Assembly: GCF_023507745.1 (NCBI RefSeq)
Contig: NZ_JALPZO010000182.1
Coordinates: forward strand, 87,046-151,045
Length of the DNA: 64,000 nucleotides
Origin: Vreelandella olivaria
GTDB taxonomy: Bacteria > Pseudomonadota > Gammaproteobacteria > Pseudomonadales > Halomonadaceae
Reading direction: 5' to 3'
The notes below the pieces were generated by a model that worked only from the letters and a program-made list of their open reading frames with translations, did no database searches and was not told where the DNA came from. Positions within the stretch are counted from its first letter, which is position 1. Every line of letters starts with the position of its first letter. The position numbers and the translations under genes were made by a program. Positions 63,949-64,000 of the stretch are shown piece after piece.

Positions 63949-64000
63949 GTGCCACGTTATTCTGCAGAGCGTAAATCAGCCGTCCTGAAGAAGTTGTTAC
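63949..64000 (+). CDS. Start of IS transposase (OrfA-like), 3' partial
   Basis: GTG at 63949, preceded by GGAG at 5 bp, opens a frame reading PRYSAERKSAVLKKLL to the window edge. This is the usual N-terminus of helix-turn-helix transposase OrfA of IS3-type elements. The gene is cut by the window. The IS left end probably lies at about 63870-63900, inside the SIR2 3' end. Confidence 0.65.
   Translation, partial: MPRYSAERKSAVLKKLL

Larger units (their letters stand above)
49862..64000 (+). mobile_element. Integrated island at tRNA-Arg with P4-satellite-like genes
   Basis: Everything from the tRNA 3' end to the window edge is island-like: P4-type integrase, Delta-like double zinc ribbon, AlpA-like regulator, small unknown genes with four-base overlaps, Toprim primase, DUF927 helicase, iterons, then cargo (zeta toxin pair, SIR2 protein, IS). 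No duplicated tRNA 3' end is seen downstream, so the right end is not in the window. Two of the key mobility/replication genes are broken (integrase and helicase), so the island is probably immobile. Confidence 0.8.

Noticed and set aside
49862..64000. Right attachment site (second copy of the tRNA-Arg 3' end)
   Set aside because: No repeat of TTCGACTCCTGCCAGGGAC was found downstream in the window.

Overview
The window looks like a chromosomal segment of a gammaproteobacterium, most plausibly a halophile of the Halomonas/Vreelandella group. That rests on gene content and general protein character only; no marker gene here fixes the genus. Nearly all of the first 46 kb serves surface polysaccharide. 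From 1 to 3.7 kb lie an initiating sugar-phosphate transferase (5'-truncated by the window), galE and an O-antigen ligase/polymerase-like membrane protein, followed by a convergent ugd. From 5.3 to 24.9 kb runs a group 2 (ABC-transporter, Kps-type) capsule locus: a small lipoprotein, kpsD, kpsM, kpsE, kpsT, a three-module KpsC-like glycosyltransferase, two left-handed beta-helix acyltransferases, a GSCFA-like protein, a TPR/ParB-like/nucleotidyltransferase protein, and the CMP-Kdo supply genes kdsA, a kdsB-kdsC fusion and kdsD. An exact RfaH recruitment (ops) sequence sits just ahead of the lipoprotein-kpsDME block. Between kpsE and kpsT there is a 3.7 kb insertion carrying a wrecked zeta toxin/antitoxin pair, a beta-CASP metallo-hydrolase and a wrecked Rpn/DUF4351 gene, each set off by copies of a REP-like repeat.

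From 25 to 30.6 kb come precursor and housekeeping genes (pgm, galU, cysQ, gdhA, rnk) with three clear intrinsic terminators. At 30.6-31.4 kb a REP-associated tyrosine transposase (RAYT) is flanked on both sides by the same REP-like repeats found in the capsule insertion.

From 46.4 down to 31.4 kb on the minus strand is one tightly overlapping operon: kpsC, kpsS, an SDR, a sulfatase-fold membrane protein, a 2468-residue reducing polyketide synthase, an AONS-type aminotransferase, and finally rfaH. The gene set resembles the rhizobial rkpA-G-H-I-J K-antigen module, so it probably makes or attaches an unusual lipid for the capsule. RfaH encoded at the end of this operon, with its target ops site in front of the export operon, suggests a linked regulatory circuit. 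The divergent promoter region at 46.4-46.7 kb holds two FNR/Anr-like boxes and faces a Cache-PAS-GGDEF diguanylate cyclase gene.

From a tRNA-Arg(CCT) gene at 49.8 kb to the right edge lies an integrated island with P4-satellite features: a P4-type integrase broken by a 7-bp tandem duplication, a double zinc-ribbon Delta-like protein, an AlpA-like regulator, a Toprim primase, a DUF927 helicase broken by a nonsense codon, and a dense iteron array (16 GGCAAC/GTTGCC hexamers in about 0.4 kb) that is a good origin candidate. It carries a zeta-toxin pair between two direct repeats and a 1248-residue SIR2-domain protein, probably anti-phage. At the extreme right an IS-type transposase gene begins, and the IS may have clipped the SIR2 gene's 3' end. 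No second copy of the tRNA 3' end is visible, so the right boundary of the island is outside the window. No CRISPR array or rRNA was seen.
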